Below, in pieces: positions 45,002 to 56,835 of a stretch of 64,000 nucleotides of DNA (positions within the stretch are counted from its first letter, which is position 1; every line of letters starts with the position of its first letter). Where the stretch lies: assembly GCA_022605405.1 (NCBI GenBank), contig JABYQQ010000025.1, positions 310,001 to 374,000 of the forward strand. The letters are read 5' to 3'. The DNA is from Earliella scabrosa. Lineage: Eukaryota > Basidiomycota > Agaricomycetes > Polyporales > Polyporaceae. The notes beneath the pieces were generated by a model. That model was not told where the DNA came from. It did not search any database and saw only the letters and a program-made list of their open reading frames with translations. Position numbers and translations under genes: made by a program.

Positions 45002-45673
45002 GATGACGCGCGACTCTGCGAAGGCTGCAGCACGATGGTGGTCGTTGAGGAACAAGAGAGCGTGAGAGTAAGAAGGTGGGACGTCGAACGTCTTAAGCTC
45101 GCGGTCACATGATGGCATGGAACGTAAACGCGTCGCGGTCGACGCCGAATCGCTTCCCTGCTTCTCACCGGCAAGTCTCTGCCTTCACACAGAAGTTCAC
45201 CTGTATCAGTTGTCAATCCGAGGCTTGTATAAGGATAGGGCCCTCCGGGCAGACCTGGACACTCGAATTCCATGCCGTGGTTCGGCACTCGCGGGCCGCT
45301 CGGTCCGTTTGCCTTGCGGGTAGTGACATGGCATTCGTCCCGCCGGAGAGTTTCCGTTGGGTATTATATTTTACATGAACGAAAGGGAGCGGTTCGTGGT
45401 CCTGACAGATGCGTACAAGGAGAATCATTACTGGGCGCGACGAGGGTATAGTGCACCTCCAGGCCGTGGCGCGTCTGCGTGCGTGCATGACGGCGGAGGT
45501 TGCGGGGCGGAACGAGGGCACTGTGCTCAAGGCGGAAACAGGTCAACATACGGATCAGTCGAGCACGCCCGACGCCTGCGTCACGGTGCTCAGCATATCA
45601 CTGTGGCCGATGGGTATGGATCGGACAAGGGGGGCTTCAGGCGGAGCTTTGTCATCGCGCGTTGTCTCACGGC
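45002..45673. other. Intergenic, no supported gene
   Basis: Upstream of the C2H2 paralogue and downstream of RNR-C. Only shadow frames. Confidence 0.5.
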
Positions 45674-48600
45674 TTATGACGCGCAGCATTCGTGCGCTGG
45701 GGCCGTGCAAGCCTGCTCGACTTCCTCACGCACGGTTTCCAACTGCGCGGCCGTCGCGGTGCGTGCCGGTGGGCGGACACCTCCAGGGACACCGTACAGC
45801 AGAGGGAACGCCGCCGCTCGGGTGCGCAGGTAGTAAAGCCCTGTCTTAAGCCCGAGACGCCACGCATGCAACTGCAGGTCAAGCTGAAAATTATGACGTC
45901 AGTCAAAAGCATGCAACGCAGAAGTGATGGCTGACATGCTGCTCCGTAGTGTGCTTTGCAGTGTACAAGGACATTGACTGGCTTTGATCAATGTAGGGAC
46001 CGCGAGCCGCCGCCATGTCGATGAGCACCTTCGGGTCCAGCTCCCATGCCGTCCTGTACAGTTTCTTGAGGTCGTCGGGGATGGATTCGATGTCTTGCAC
46101 CGAACCTAGTCGCGAGTCGGGTCAATACATCAACGTCATCCGAGGTGTAGGGTCGCGGCACTTGCCATGGTCGCGGAGAACCCGTACGCGGAGATCCTCA
46201 CTCCACAGTCCGCGGGAGGTCAGGTCCTTCACCAGCCAGGGACAGATCTCCGTATGGTCACCGCTAAGAATACGATATGTGGTCATGTTGCTACGTTTAT
46301 CAGCATCACATCCTGCAGTGCGACGAAGCTACTCCCACCTCGTGTATGGCTCAGTGCCTTCAAAATTTCCCAGAATCCTCGCGGTGGATGCGGTAGGCAT
46401 CTGAGCGGTCAGCATGGAGTTCCTCAGACCACTCTGCGCCACACGCGCGCGAATCGTCGCAAAGTCGTGACGGCCACTCCCTTCAGCACCCCACATGTCC
46501 ATCTGCAGAGTGCCCTTGGATGCGGGCGACCCATGCCACAAAGGGTACGGCCCGTGCTGCTCTGCCAAAGCGCAGCTCGTCTCCAATGCTGCGTGGTACA
46601 CGGTCTCGAAGATGTCCACGTTGAGCTTGCCAGCGTCCGGGGAGTTGAACGGGAGGTGCATCGCGAGGAATGCGTCCGCGAGCCCTTGCACACCGACGCC
46701 GATCGCGCGAGTGCGCAATGCCGAAACGCGGGTGCGTTCTCCCGGGTAGTCGGCGATGTCGATCAGGCGGTCGCTGTTGCGGGCCGCAAGACCCGCCACC
46801 CTGTGCAGCGCGTCGAAGTCGAACGTGCCGTCGTCGCGCACAAAGCGAGACACGGCGATGGAGGCGAGGGTGCACACAGCGGTGCGCCCGGGAGCCGAGT
46901 ACTGCACGATCTCCGCGCAAAGGTTTGCTGAGCGGACGACGCCTAGGTGGGACTCGTTGTTCTTCCCTGGAGGCAGATCAGTTCTGTGCTTCGCACTGGA
47001 TACGTCGTACTTACGGTTGATAGCGTCGCTGAAGAAGCCATACGGTGTGCCCGACTCGCGTCTGGCGTCGCAGATCAGGTTCCACAGTTCCTTGCACGGT
47101 ACACGCGCGACCGCCCCTCTGTCCTTCTCGTAGCGTTCGTACAGCTTCACAAACGCGGTGCCGTAGACATCCCCCAATCCGGGAACGTCTGAGGGGTCGA
47201 ACAAGCTCCACATCTCCCCTCGCTCCAGGCGTTCCATGCTAACCCGACAACGCAGCATCGGTGAGCAACTCTTTCACATCATCCAGGAGTGCACAGCATA
47301 GCACGTACAACAAATCCGGTATCCACAGCGCTGGGAACAAGTGCATCACCCGCGAAGCACGCGGTGCCCTGTTCGTGCGGCACTGGATGAAAGGTCGCAC
47401 ATCCGCGTGCCAAATTGGCAAGTACACCGCCACGGTGGCAGGACGGTGTTGACCGCTGAGGCTCGTGAACGCCGCATGGGCTTCGTAAACTTGCATCAGG
47501 GGTACGACGCCGGGTTGAGGGTGTGGTCCGGACCTAAAAACGGCGTTCTCCGGATGAGCGTTGAGAATGGTGTATTGCAAGTTGCACTTCACCTCTGTGA
47601 CGGGACGCTGTCAAGAGAGAGACCAATACCCCCGTCAGAGAGCCACAAGTCGTCCAAGTCCACCGCACTCCGCAGCATGTCCGCGGCCGAGGACGTCACC
47701 GGTTGGTACAGGAAGCATGACGCATACCCGCGCTTTCGCGTACCGGCGTTGAACAGCACCGGGGACGCATGCGTATACAGCCCGCGCGAAAGCGCGTCGT
47801 ACGTTTCCATGACTCCCCGTACGTCGTCCCCATTGATGGCGAGAGCGACCCGCATATACAGGAACTGCGGCCTCTCAATAACGGTGCCCTCGGAGCGAAG
47901 CAGGTATGATTGTGCCAGTGCCTGTATAGCCTGCCTGTAAAGCACTCAGTATGCACCCGCGTCTCGTCATTCGCTAACCGCCAACGCACAGGCTAAAGTC
48001 GAAGTCTCTTCTATGCACTATCATGTCTTCCACCTGTGCTTCGTGACGACGCGCGACCGCAACGACACCGGCGTCCAGGAGGCCATCGCCTACTTATCTT
48101 GTCAGCAAGCGCATCCTCATCCAGCCGCTCACGTACCGTCACTCCACGTCGCGACCCATTGACGGAAAGACTTGGGAACTCGCTTATGGATCTCCGCCAC
48201 CACCATCCGACCAGCAAGTCGACCGTAGTCCGGGTGCTGGGAATTCATGCTCGCGAGGGTGGTCACCGTAAGGCGCTATAACGAACGTCACCGTGTGGCC
48301 TTGCAGAGCAGTAGCACTGGAATGGGCAAACCTGGAGGTCTGCACTACTCAGGACAGGGGTCAGGCCTCCCTGCACACGAACCACAACACTATGTCATCG
48401 AGGGCATGAGCACGAAGTCATAGGGAAAGCAAGCGGAAGGACGTACGAAGGCAGGTCGACGAAGGTGCGGTCCAGCTCCCAGGCCAACTGTATAATCGAT
48501 TCGTCAGCGTACTGTAGCTGTCGGACTAAGCAGACGTACGGATGCTAGGCACCGCTGTAACTAACATATGTCCGTGAGTAGAATATGTCGATGACACGCC

Positions 48601-48790
48601 GCAACTCACCTTCTCCGGCTGAAAGGACTGCCGGTCCCTGGGGCGCTGTGTAAGTGCATGCACACGCGTCACTCACACACACGAGTGAACCGTACCCATC
48701 TGACTCCATCAGCTAGGGAGTATCCGCAACAATGAAACGGGACTCACTGCGCTTCACAATAACTATCTCTGCGTTGTTGAGTGCCGCCAT
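45674..48790 (-). CDS. Divergent ribonucleotide reductase large subunit, copy C (RNR-C)
   Basis: Exons, 5' to 3': 48748-48790, 48696-48699, 48610-48637, 48540-48554, 48447-48487, 48332-48389, 48136-48235, 47990-48092, 47593-47934, 47309-47533, 47015-47238, 46339-46966, 46166-46290, 45936-46105, 45674-45883. They sum to 2316 nt, 771 aa, in frame. The ATP-cone reads KRNG across the same 4-nt micro-exon. C204 and C426 (redox pair), NLCAE with C411, and Y719-Y720 (YYLRTR) are kept, and the tail ends with C761, C768 and C769. The specificity loop is altered as in copies A and B. Intron 13 is GC-AG. Exon 7 must start at 48235 to stay in frame, which drops about 13 ATP-cone residues present in A and B. 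It is the most diverged copy but probably catalytic. It faces X-D, as RNR-A and RNR-B face their X genes. Confidence 0.88.
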
Positions 48791-49095
48791 GGGCGGAGGT
48801 GGCGGGAGGAAGTGTGAGGGACATCGACCGCAGGCGATGGGTCGCTTAAGTATGCCAATGTATCCGCGTCATGACTTTCACGTGCGCGTTTCTGACGGGA
48901 TGGGGCTCGTCACTCGCACGACATTTGCGAGACGCACCCAAGCATCAGAACTAGGACAGTGCGGAGGAGAATCGTCCGTAATGAAGGCTAACCTCCGCCA
49001 GTGCAATCGACGTAGAACGGGAACGCAGCGCTTCTATACCGCATGGACGGCCGCACATATCCCGTAGCTGTTGCAGGCGTGGAAGGAGTCACTGC
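48791..49095. other. Intergenic upstream of RNR-C
   Basis: No gene seen; presumed promoter. TATAGAA on the minus strand near 49036 is a weak TATA candidate. Confidence 0.4.
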
Positions 49096-49560
49096 ATGCG
49101 TGGAAGGGGGGCGGGTCGGAGTACGGGAGCCTGTACTGTAGCCATTGAGCAGCAGGATCCGGAGACAGCAATCACGGTGCATCCTTCCACCTGTGTGTCG
49201 CGGAATGGATGTGGATGCTGCGACGCCCACGGGGTTCGAACGGTCCGGTTGTCCTTATGGATGGCGACGAAGTGCAGTGTTCCGAGCAAGGGACTGCACC
49301 CCAGCGAGGGCGGCCCGGTTGCGACAGTTGTGAACTGGAAGTGGGACAACGCAATGCAACCGGGCGCGAAGTTTGGTAACTTCGGGAGGGACCTGGCGAT
49401 CGGCATTCCCGCGCGCGAGTTTATCCAGGTTGCAGAGGGAGGGAACGGTGCGCCGATCGAGCTCGTCCCTGGTAACGTCCATTGCGTTCTTCGTGCCTGT
49501 CGACCACCCCGCAGTGTGAGGATAGTGGGGACCTGCCACAAGCGTCAAAGACGGGATTGA
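49096..49560 (+). CDS. Possible small gene, unrecognised
   Basis: A 154-codon frame with coding-like content in its second half (VVNWKWDN, FGNFGRDLAIGIPAREF). The opposite strand is also open over most of this stretch, and I see no domain, paralogue or clear splice sites. It lies in the spacer between RNR-C and the gene at 49929-50601. Treat it as a candidate only. Confidence 0.25.
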   Translation: MRGRGAGRSTGACTVAIEQQDPETAITVHPSTCVSRNGCGCCDAHGVRTVRLSLWMATKCSVPSKGLHPSEGGPVATVVNWKWDNAMQPGAKFGNFGRDLAIGIPAREFIQVAEGGNGAPIELVPGNVHCVLRACRPPRSVRIVGTCHKRQRRD

Positions 49561-49928
49561 GCGCCCATTCGGTCCCCGGCGAGGTGACATGGTGTCGTTC
49601 TTGCCTTCCCATCGAGCGCAATCCAACAGCTACACGTGTTCCTGACGGCGACGCACCCGTGCGATCGACATGCTTTGGCGAGCGCGCGAATAGAACTACG
49701 GGCACCGCATTTTCAGGCGCGATGTGTGTCATTGTAACTGTATGCGAATGCTGACCCACTGTCCCCGTCCAAACGAAGAAGGTGAAAGATTCAGCGCCCC
49801 CTCTCTCTCCACCAGCGGTATGCATCAGTCCCTTGGTCCCGAAAACAACGGCGATCGTAGGTGGGGTATATTAGGCACTGTCGGAGTCCTCCGCCTCACT
49901 CTCCTCGTGGCCTGTATCACGGAGGAAC
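49561..49928. other. Intergenic, nothing recognised
   Basis: Short gap downstream of the gene at 49929-50601. Confidence 0.5.
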
Positions 49929-50601
49929 CTAGCGAAAGGCTGAGGCTGGCCGTCTGTGAGTGTAATGCTCAAATACACACCTGGATACTAGGAGGTCGAT
50001 GAACCGCCTTTCCGCAGAGTGCACGCTCGTAACCCGCATCGCTCCTCGGGTAGCATGGCGAAGGATGAGGACGTTACCGCGAACGTCTAAGCCCCACAGG
50101 ACGCGCAGTGCGAGGTTACGAGGACAGGCTTCCGGGACGTTTGAGGTCACGATGGTGTAATCGTTGGCAAGTCTGAACGCCGAGCCAGGAACGGTGCAGA
50201 TCCTATGGAACTGCGTGCCGAAGGGGAACCAGTGGCGCAGGTTGATGTCTTCCGGCCACCTGGCCGACTCGCGCTCCTCGTCGTCGGCACCCACGGGGAG
50301 TCGAACCAGGTACCCGCGACGGGTCCGTACAGAATACATGATCGCGGACACTGTGTCCTGCACGTCGCCCTGTGCTGAGGGTGAGTGGCACTCGAGCGCT
50401 GTCCAAGGTAGGCCCACCAGTTCCACGTCGCGGCGCACCCAGCGCGACCACTGCGCTAGTCCGTCTCGGGTGCCATTGCGAATTTGCGCGGCCATTGATG
50501 CAGGGTGCTGGTTCTCGGCGTGTCAGAGCATCGAGCGACGTCATGCTGCCATGCACCCTTACCTGCATCGCGCAATCGACATAGTTCCTGCTGTGGGACA
50601 T
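49929..50601 (-). CDS. Uncharacterised protein inside the X/RNR unit 3 spacer
   Basis: Exons 50563-50601 and 49929-50507, joined by a 55-nt intron (GTAAGG...CCAG), give 205 aa starting MSHSRNYVDCAMQ. The reading frame is rich in conserved-looking segments (WSRWVRRDVELVGLPW, WPEDINLRHWFPFGTQFH, ALRVLWGLDVRGNVLILRH), but I recognise no family. There are no transmembrane segments or obvious catalytic motifs. The gene sits between RNR-C and X-D, transcribed away from X-D, so in unit 3 the direct X/RNR head-to-head spacing is interrupted. It has no copy in units 1 or 2 within this window. Confidence 0.6.
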
Positions 50602-51034
50602 GGTGAAGATAGGAGTACCGGGTTGGGCTGGGCAACGGGATAGGAGACGTGTACAACGCCCTGGATGGGAACGAGCGAGAGGTGAGGTGGGGAATGGGGC
50701 AGCGGCATAGATGTGGGCCGGCCGCGTACATGTGGACCAGTCCAGCACCGAAGCATGTTGTGGCGTGATTTTGGTGGATAGGGGCGCGGTCTCCAACACG
50801 GAAGCTTGGAACACGCACGCAATGCGGCAGGAAGAGATGACGAAGATACGAGGTGCGCAAGTGCGCGGAAGCGGGGAGTCCATTGCGCGCGGTGAGAGCG
50901 GTGACGGAGAAGTGGAATATAGGACGACGCGGTCTCGTGACTGAGAGCGGGTGGTAGCGCGGCCGCGCTGACGCGTCGGGCGTCGTCGCGTCGTGTCCTG
51001 CTCGCGCGAACGGTGCTATTATAACCGCCGCAAC
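50602..51034. other. Divergent intergenic upstream of X-D
   Basis: GC-rich spacer between the gene at 49929-50601 and X-D. No gene seen. Confidence 0.5.
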
Positions 51035-51041
51035 ATATAAA
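51035..51041 (+). promoter_or_regulatory. TATA box of X-D
   Basis: ATATAAACAGG, the same 11-base block as upstream of X-B, 64 nt before the ATG. Confidence 0.6.
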
Positions 51042-51104
51042 CAGGACCTGCAAAGACGACTTCCGCAGCCAACTGTAACCTTCACATATCCCCCTTTGCC
51101 TGCA

Positions 51105-52722
51105 ATGGGCGACTTGCAAGACGAGCCGGTCTCTACAACAGTAGCTCGCTGGAAGCTGCGCCGCTTCCGCCAAAGCGACCTGCCGTTGGAGAGCGCTGTC
51201 GCATCGCTGCACAGTGACCGGCCGCTCGTCCACGCACTGCGCACAGGACCAACGGAGTGGACGGTAAGAGCATGCCCCTTGTCGTGTGGGCCACCGCTCA
51301 CAGTCGCTGCACAGTTCTGCAAGCAGGGCACCCGCGTCCCGGCCGTCTTTTCATACGCCGCTGTGTTCGCGGACGCCGATGACTATCAGAAAGGCAACTT
51401 AGACCTCAATGCGAAGGAGCCCGAGGCGGGCGAAGAAGACGACGGGATGTGAGCGGAAGCGTACACTGGGTTGAGGTGCTGCACTCACGACGTTTGGCCT
51501 GCGCCCAGAGCGCGTTTCGCAGGACTCCGAGCCAACTATTCGTACGCGATGGACACCAGAACCGACTACGACTTGTTCGGGATGCAGTCGGTACGCATAC
51601 ATGGCACCCTTGTTATACTATTACGCTGACCTGCGCACAGGAGCTGGACCTGTACATGCAAACGGAAGTGGACGGCTTTAACCCGAGGCACGTTGTGCGT
51701 CGTACCTGGCAGTCCGGCAACGCCGGTAGCAACTTTCGGTTTTGGTTCAAGACGCCTATTTTCCTCCGGCTGAAGCACGGGGAAAAGAAGCCCGAATTCC
51801 CTGCACATCTGCATGAAGAGGTACGGGTGGCCAAACGAAAGTCTCGGTCCTACCGAGCGAACCCGGCCCGTCCTACTCTGATGTCCGTGGAAGGGGGGCG
51901 GTTGAAGATGCTCCAGGAATGCACACCGAACCACTTCGTGCCTGGTGACGTATTGGCGGTGACTTTCAATGTCGCCTATATCGAGGCGGACAAGTATTGG
52001 TATGCACAGTTCATGCCCGTAGATCTCGTGCGCGTCCGGGCATCGGGATCGGCCCGTGGATGCGAGGAAGGGGTGGTGGACGTCGCGGATGTGAGGCGGG
52101 CGGCATTGCAGGTCGGGGAGTTGGTGAACGGTAAGTGCGTGCTCCAAATGCACCACTGCACATCATTGACGATGGAGGTGCAGACGACGGGGAAGACGGA
52201 GTGGTGATCAGCATGGCGCCGGGGGGGCGCGCGGGCATGGCAACGCGCGAGCATGATGGTGACGGAGAGCGCGTGAGCGCGGGTTCGTTGGGCCGGCTGG
52301 CGGCGGCGGCGGCAACACGGACGAGGCTCCCTGAAGGGCCCACGGGCCTCTCGCGCGGTACGCGGGCGGAGGGCATGCAAGCAGTGGACGAACCCACGCA
52401 GTCCACCGCTCGAAGCGTAGCGTCCAATGCCATGGACGTAGACGACGAGCCGCAACCCTCGCAGCCCCGCGTTGCACTGTTCGTGGACGAGGAGGCGGAT
52501 GAGGACGACGGACACCGCTCTGAACAGTCCGGAGGTAGCACGCCCTCGACAGTCTCCGACTCGAAGTCGTGGATCTCCGTGGGTGACGCGGATAGCGACG
52601 TTGGCGAAGGCCGCAGAGTGAGACGTCGGGTTGCACTGGACAAGGATGCGTCGACGAAGGACGCAATCGGCAAGAAGGGATCGCGTGGTGGGGGAGTGGG
52701 TCGGGGCAGGGGCAGGAAGTGA
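51105..52722 (+). CDS. Gene X copy D (X-D), conserved RNR-linked protein of unknown function
   Basis: Exons 51105-51263, 51315-51448, 51509-51590, 51641-52130 and 52184-52722 sum to 1404 nt, 467 aa in frame. Block order matches X-B: ARWKLRRFRQSDLP...TGPTEWT, VFADADDY, NYSYAMDTRTDYD, WQSGNAG...FWFKTPIFLR, YRANPARP, EGGRLKM and GDVLAVTF. One intron (51449-51508) is absent from X-B. The C-terminal exon is low complexity: acidic (VDDEPQPSQP, DEEADEDDG), then basic and glycine/arginine-rich (GRRVRRRVALDK, GGGVGRGRGRK), as in nucleic-acid-binding or nuclear proteins. The conserved core has no family I can name. Its presence beside every R1 copy is the main clue to its role. Confidence 0.82.
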
Positions 52723-53586
52723 CTGTGACACCGACAGGTGGGCATACATGGCTGCAACGCGATCGACGTGGCTGATAACTCACCTTAGAGCAGTGACAAC
52801 GTCCATCGTATACCCCCCGCGTCCGCAGGTCGGCGTGGCCGCAGATCTTCAAAGACAACGATTCCGTCTTGTTGCGACTTCGAGATGCATGGATGAAGGT
52901 GAACGAGCAGAGGATGATGACGATGATGGATATGTGGGGGTGGATTGGGAGCCACCTTGTATACCCAGTCGAGAAGTTGTCGGACCGTGTATGTTGTTTG
53001 TGAACTAGTGAAGCTGAGTGCATGCATGAACGAGTGTGCTGTCATGAGTCTTGCCGCATTGAGTATCGCGCGCGTCCATCGCGCTTAGCGGTCCACGTGG
53101 GACCGCCGGCAACTAGCGCTGCGAAGCATTCTTCGGTCGAGTCTTCCATGTGGTACACACACTTCCTAAGCCTTCCTTGCGTGGAACCAGGGTGGTCGCG
53201 TTGCCTCTTGTCGGGCCCATTATCGATAGCGCGTGCCCGCCACGTAGGGAACAGTGGCTAGCGTATAGATGCCGCTGTCGTTGCAAGCGTCTTTCCGACG
53301 GGTACGTACTGTAACTCGAAGTTGACACAACATTGCGTAGCCGTCCACGATTAACGGTAGAAGTATGTCGCACCACGACACCGGCATACATGCTAGTATC
53401 GGTGACAATGGCATATAACACGACTACATCGTCAGCCTCGGTTGCCAATGGAATGTTTGGATCAAATGTTCACCATCCATCACACCGCGATATCCCTGGC
53501 CCCCTCAAGCGTTCCTGCCCACAGCACTTTTCCAGTCAATCACCTCCATGCGGCTGAGCACGTCGCTCCCTCTGCGGCCACTGCTG
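52723..53586. other. Convergent 3' region, no supported gene
   Basis: A short acidic frame (52885-53008) is not supported by splice sites or homology. Nothing else seen. Confidence 0.5.
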
Positions 53587-54336
53587 TCAATCCACGTCAC
53601 GGGAGTGTGCCAACGGTTCGTTTCGCTCGACCCCCATAGGCGTTTCCGAAGCTCCGACCGTGAATGGGTCGTCAGGCGCGACCAGCTCCAGTATGTGCAT
53701 AGCCACTGTCGACAGAGGCGGCCGACGAAACCGCATACGCGAGCTCTGTGCACTAGGGATGCTCTCGCGCCACGGCGCATTCTGAGCAAGTTGCGCACGG
53801 GCGATATAGCAGTCGTCGTACCGGGTCCATCGGCAGTGGATGCGCAGGTACAGAGCCAGCACGGATGGCGACTGGCGGCTGTCCAATGCCGGCCAAAACG
53901 CCGCGAACTCCAGCCGTTGGAATCCCACAGCGTGCAGTACGCTGAGGCAGACCCTAAGGTGAGTGCGGTGCCCGTTCTCGTCTGTGTATCGTACACAGAC
54001 TGTGTCGTCGACGCCGATGCTGCTTATTGACGGTTCTGCGACGACGTCGTAGGTGTGCACGCCGTTCAGACCCACTGCCGCCAATGCGACGTCGAGGATT
54101 GTGATCGGAACTGTCCGGCACGGCGGCGACATGGGTTGCATGCGTTGCAACATTGAGGCGCAAACGGGCGGCCCACGCTCGTCGTCCTGCGACGTGTAAC
54201 GGCGGAGGTGTCAGTGTGTCTAGATTGATCATACGCCGCCACAACTGACCGATACAGCCCGCCACCCGCGCGCAGCAGGCGCGTTATTGTGCCAGCCCAT
54301 GAGGTGATGTGTACGTCGGGCTTGTTGGTCAGTCAT
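53587..54336 (-). CDS. Uncharacterised protein, lineage-specific
   Basis: Exons 54256-54336 and 53587-54186 give 226 aa, starting MTDQQARRTHHLMGWH. The intron (GTATCG...CGCAG) joins two open segments in phase. The first half (PITILDVALAAVGLNGVHTY, VRYTDENGHRTHLR) and second half (FQRLEFAAFWPALDSR, ALYLRIHCRWTRYDDCYIAR) look like folded protein, but no family or motif is recognised. The opposite strand is also open in places, which lowers confidence. It is convergent with X-D. Confidence 0.5.
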
Positions 54337-55402
54337 GCTGGGGACGAGAGTGGAGAGAACGCTTGCGCGACTGCTGCGCGCGTCGTCGTGCCCCCGAGCA
54401 GTGCCAAAAATAAGCGCAAGCAAGTAAGTGATCGCGAAGACTATGCCCGGCAGTGGACAACATTGGCAGACAACGTACTAAGTCGTCGACGCCGGTGGTA
54501 CGTCGAAGAAGGACCTGGCTATTGTGGCGTAAGTCGCCCAAGGACGGGAGTTGGTATGTGCAGACTAGGAGTCCGATGGTTGGGGAAGGGGCGTATGAAG
54601 CAACTGAGGTGGTGTACGCAGTGCGTTCGTTCCAGACTGCGGAGAACTGACCACCACTGCGCCTTCTCCGTGGCAGGCACCGTACGAGATCCGCGGTGAC
54701 TGCTCGCATAGCAGGTTTTGCGGGCTAGAACCGCGGCTTCCTCACCTCTCACGCTCGCTGATGCACGGTGTCACCTAAAGGTGGGTGGTTCGGAGCGCAG
54801 CTCATTGTGTCGCCTTCTCTGTCTTCTACGTGCATGTGCTCCTCAACCCCATCGCATGATCCTGCCCGAACATATCGACACGGGCGAAGAGCGACACTGG
54901 AAGCCCCCCCACCGACGATGCTCATTCGCCAGCCCCTGAATAGCGGCCGTCAGGGCATTCGGTGCTGGAGTACATCATGCCCTGCAGCTGCGACGCCTCG
55001 CGGGAACACTGAATACCCAACAGAGTTCGCAAGTGCTCGCGCACTCCTAGGTTCGAATTTCACTTACCATGGGCACGGGATGTCCTTATGCGTCGGTGAC
55101 GCGTCGTGGAAGGAAGCGTTTTATGGCCGGGGTTCTGGAACCGAGAAGAACGCGGAGTATCTGTGGCTCCGCCCGCAGATTGTGCACAGGCCGTTCGACC
55201 CGGCAGCTCGCTCACTATGTGTACAAATTCGTACAGTGCGCATTCCGGGCCGATCAGCAGTCGTCCTTCCCCCCTCAACATCGGCACATCCCGTAATCAC
55301 TCCCGCCAGATTCTGGCAGCATTCACGGCGGCGCGTACGTCCCATACACTCCCATAACATCTACTGTCGCAGACTGCGGTAGAAGGCTGTCGGGCCTGAC
55401 CA
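54337..55402. other. Intergenic with a weak plus-strand ORF
   Basis: A frame at about 54768-55382 contains coding-like text (WKEAFYGRGSGTEKNAEYLW), but the minus strand is open too and no splice model fits. Not called. Confidence 0.35.
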
Positions 55403-56835
55403 ATGTTTCCCCAGCACATCACCCACCCCAACCGAGACATGGACCAACCGGGCACGTTGTCAGATAGCTACGGCACTGTGAGTGTCTTGCTTCGATCCTC
55501 CTGCATCGATACTTCATAACCACCTCTTGCTTAGGACTCGCTCGAGTACGGTTTCATAGGGCAGCACGGGACCTTCGACTACGCGTTCTTGCACTTCCCA
55601 GAGAGCGAAATCCAAGAGGCGATTGCAGCGTTATTGGCCACGTTACCGAAACCCAGTGATAAGGAGACCATTGACCGTCTCTTAGATCCAGACCTGTTTT
55701 GGCTAGGAACTCCCTCGAGCCGTGAGCCAGGACAGCGAACTTGGGGGGACTCGTCCATACCTGCGGCTGGAGCCTCCGACGCGTCCGAACCCGGCCCAGT
55801 GACTGGTGCTGTCGAGGACAGTGCTTGTGCTGAAAGAGACGACGCCGCTGCCGACGTCCGGAGGCGATTGCTTCATCATGTAGCGGGAAGCAAGGTATAT
55901 GCGATGGCCTACATGTCTGTACATCGTGTGATCTGACCCCTGCACAGTATGGAGTCCCCAATCCCAACGCACGGGTAATTACAACACCCGTCTCAGCTTG
56001 TGGATGGTGCTTGGGCGGCGAACGAGAGCCCGGCCGCATGAGGGGAAGCAAGAGGTATGATCCCCGTAGGGTATCCCAATGTCCGTGAGTACCAGTCAGC
56101 GAATACTGTTGATGGGCCTTCGCTCACCAAGCGATGGGATGTAGGATCTGCAGATTACAAAATCAGCGCTGTTTTCCACTACTCCCTGCACTTCTGTACG
56201 ATCGCGTACGCCTTGCTGCGACATGCGAACACTGTCGCAGATGGCAGAATGAGTCGTGCGTGCCCTCGACGAGTGCAGATGAGGGAATCGTGCGATGCAA
56301 GTACGTCGTGCGGGCGTGCCTTTTTGGTCGCTCACTGACTTCGGACTGGACAGGACATGTATGGAGGCTAATCGACCATGCACCTTCGTCCACCTCTACG
56401 AGCTGAAACGCGCTCCCACTTCGTCCTCCACACTCTGCAAACAGTGCGCCGGCGTAGAGATAGACGATGTGTCTGTGAAGTTGAAACGATGCGAGTAAGT
56501 AGGGATCGACGTAGTACCTTACACACTCAACGTTGCACTCACCACGTTCAGGTGCGGTAGGAAGGGCTTCCTGTCCTGTCATACCGACGCGGAGCGTATG
56601 ATGGGTCTCCCTCCATCGTGTTCCAATTGCTTATCCCGCAGGCGCCCTTGCATAATCGAGCTCACATTCACCGACGGCCTCCCAGTGATTCCCTCGGGAG
56701 GTTGGGTATGCAGGTAAGATTCCTCGCGATGGTGATAAACACAGCTCACCCTTTTTGCTGATGGACAGAGCGTGCTGGCACGACGAAACCACCTGCTCTT
56801 TGGCCGATGGACTGTATGAGCTTATTGCATCTTGA
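55403..56835 (+). CDS. Cys-rich protein with repeated CX2CX6C zinc-cluster-like units
   Basis: Seven exons (55403-55477, 55535-55894, 55948-56054, 56145-56300, 56354-56494, 56552-56713, 56769-56835) sum to 1068 nt, 355 aa in frame. The N-terminal 145 residues are acidic and lack cysteines apart from one. The C-terminal half holds CGWC, C-x6-C (ICRLQNQRC), CEHCRRWQNESC (C-x2-C-x6-C), CMEANRPC, CKQC and CSNCLSRRRPC (C-x2-C-x6-C), then a CWHDETTC end. The C-x2-C-x6-C half-sites are those of Zn(II)2Cys6 binuclear clusters, but here they are spaced differently and repeated, so this is not a canonical cluster. A DNA-binding or metal-binding role is inference. Exon phases close, so the gene looks intact. 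Confidence 0.7.
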
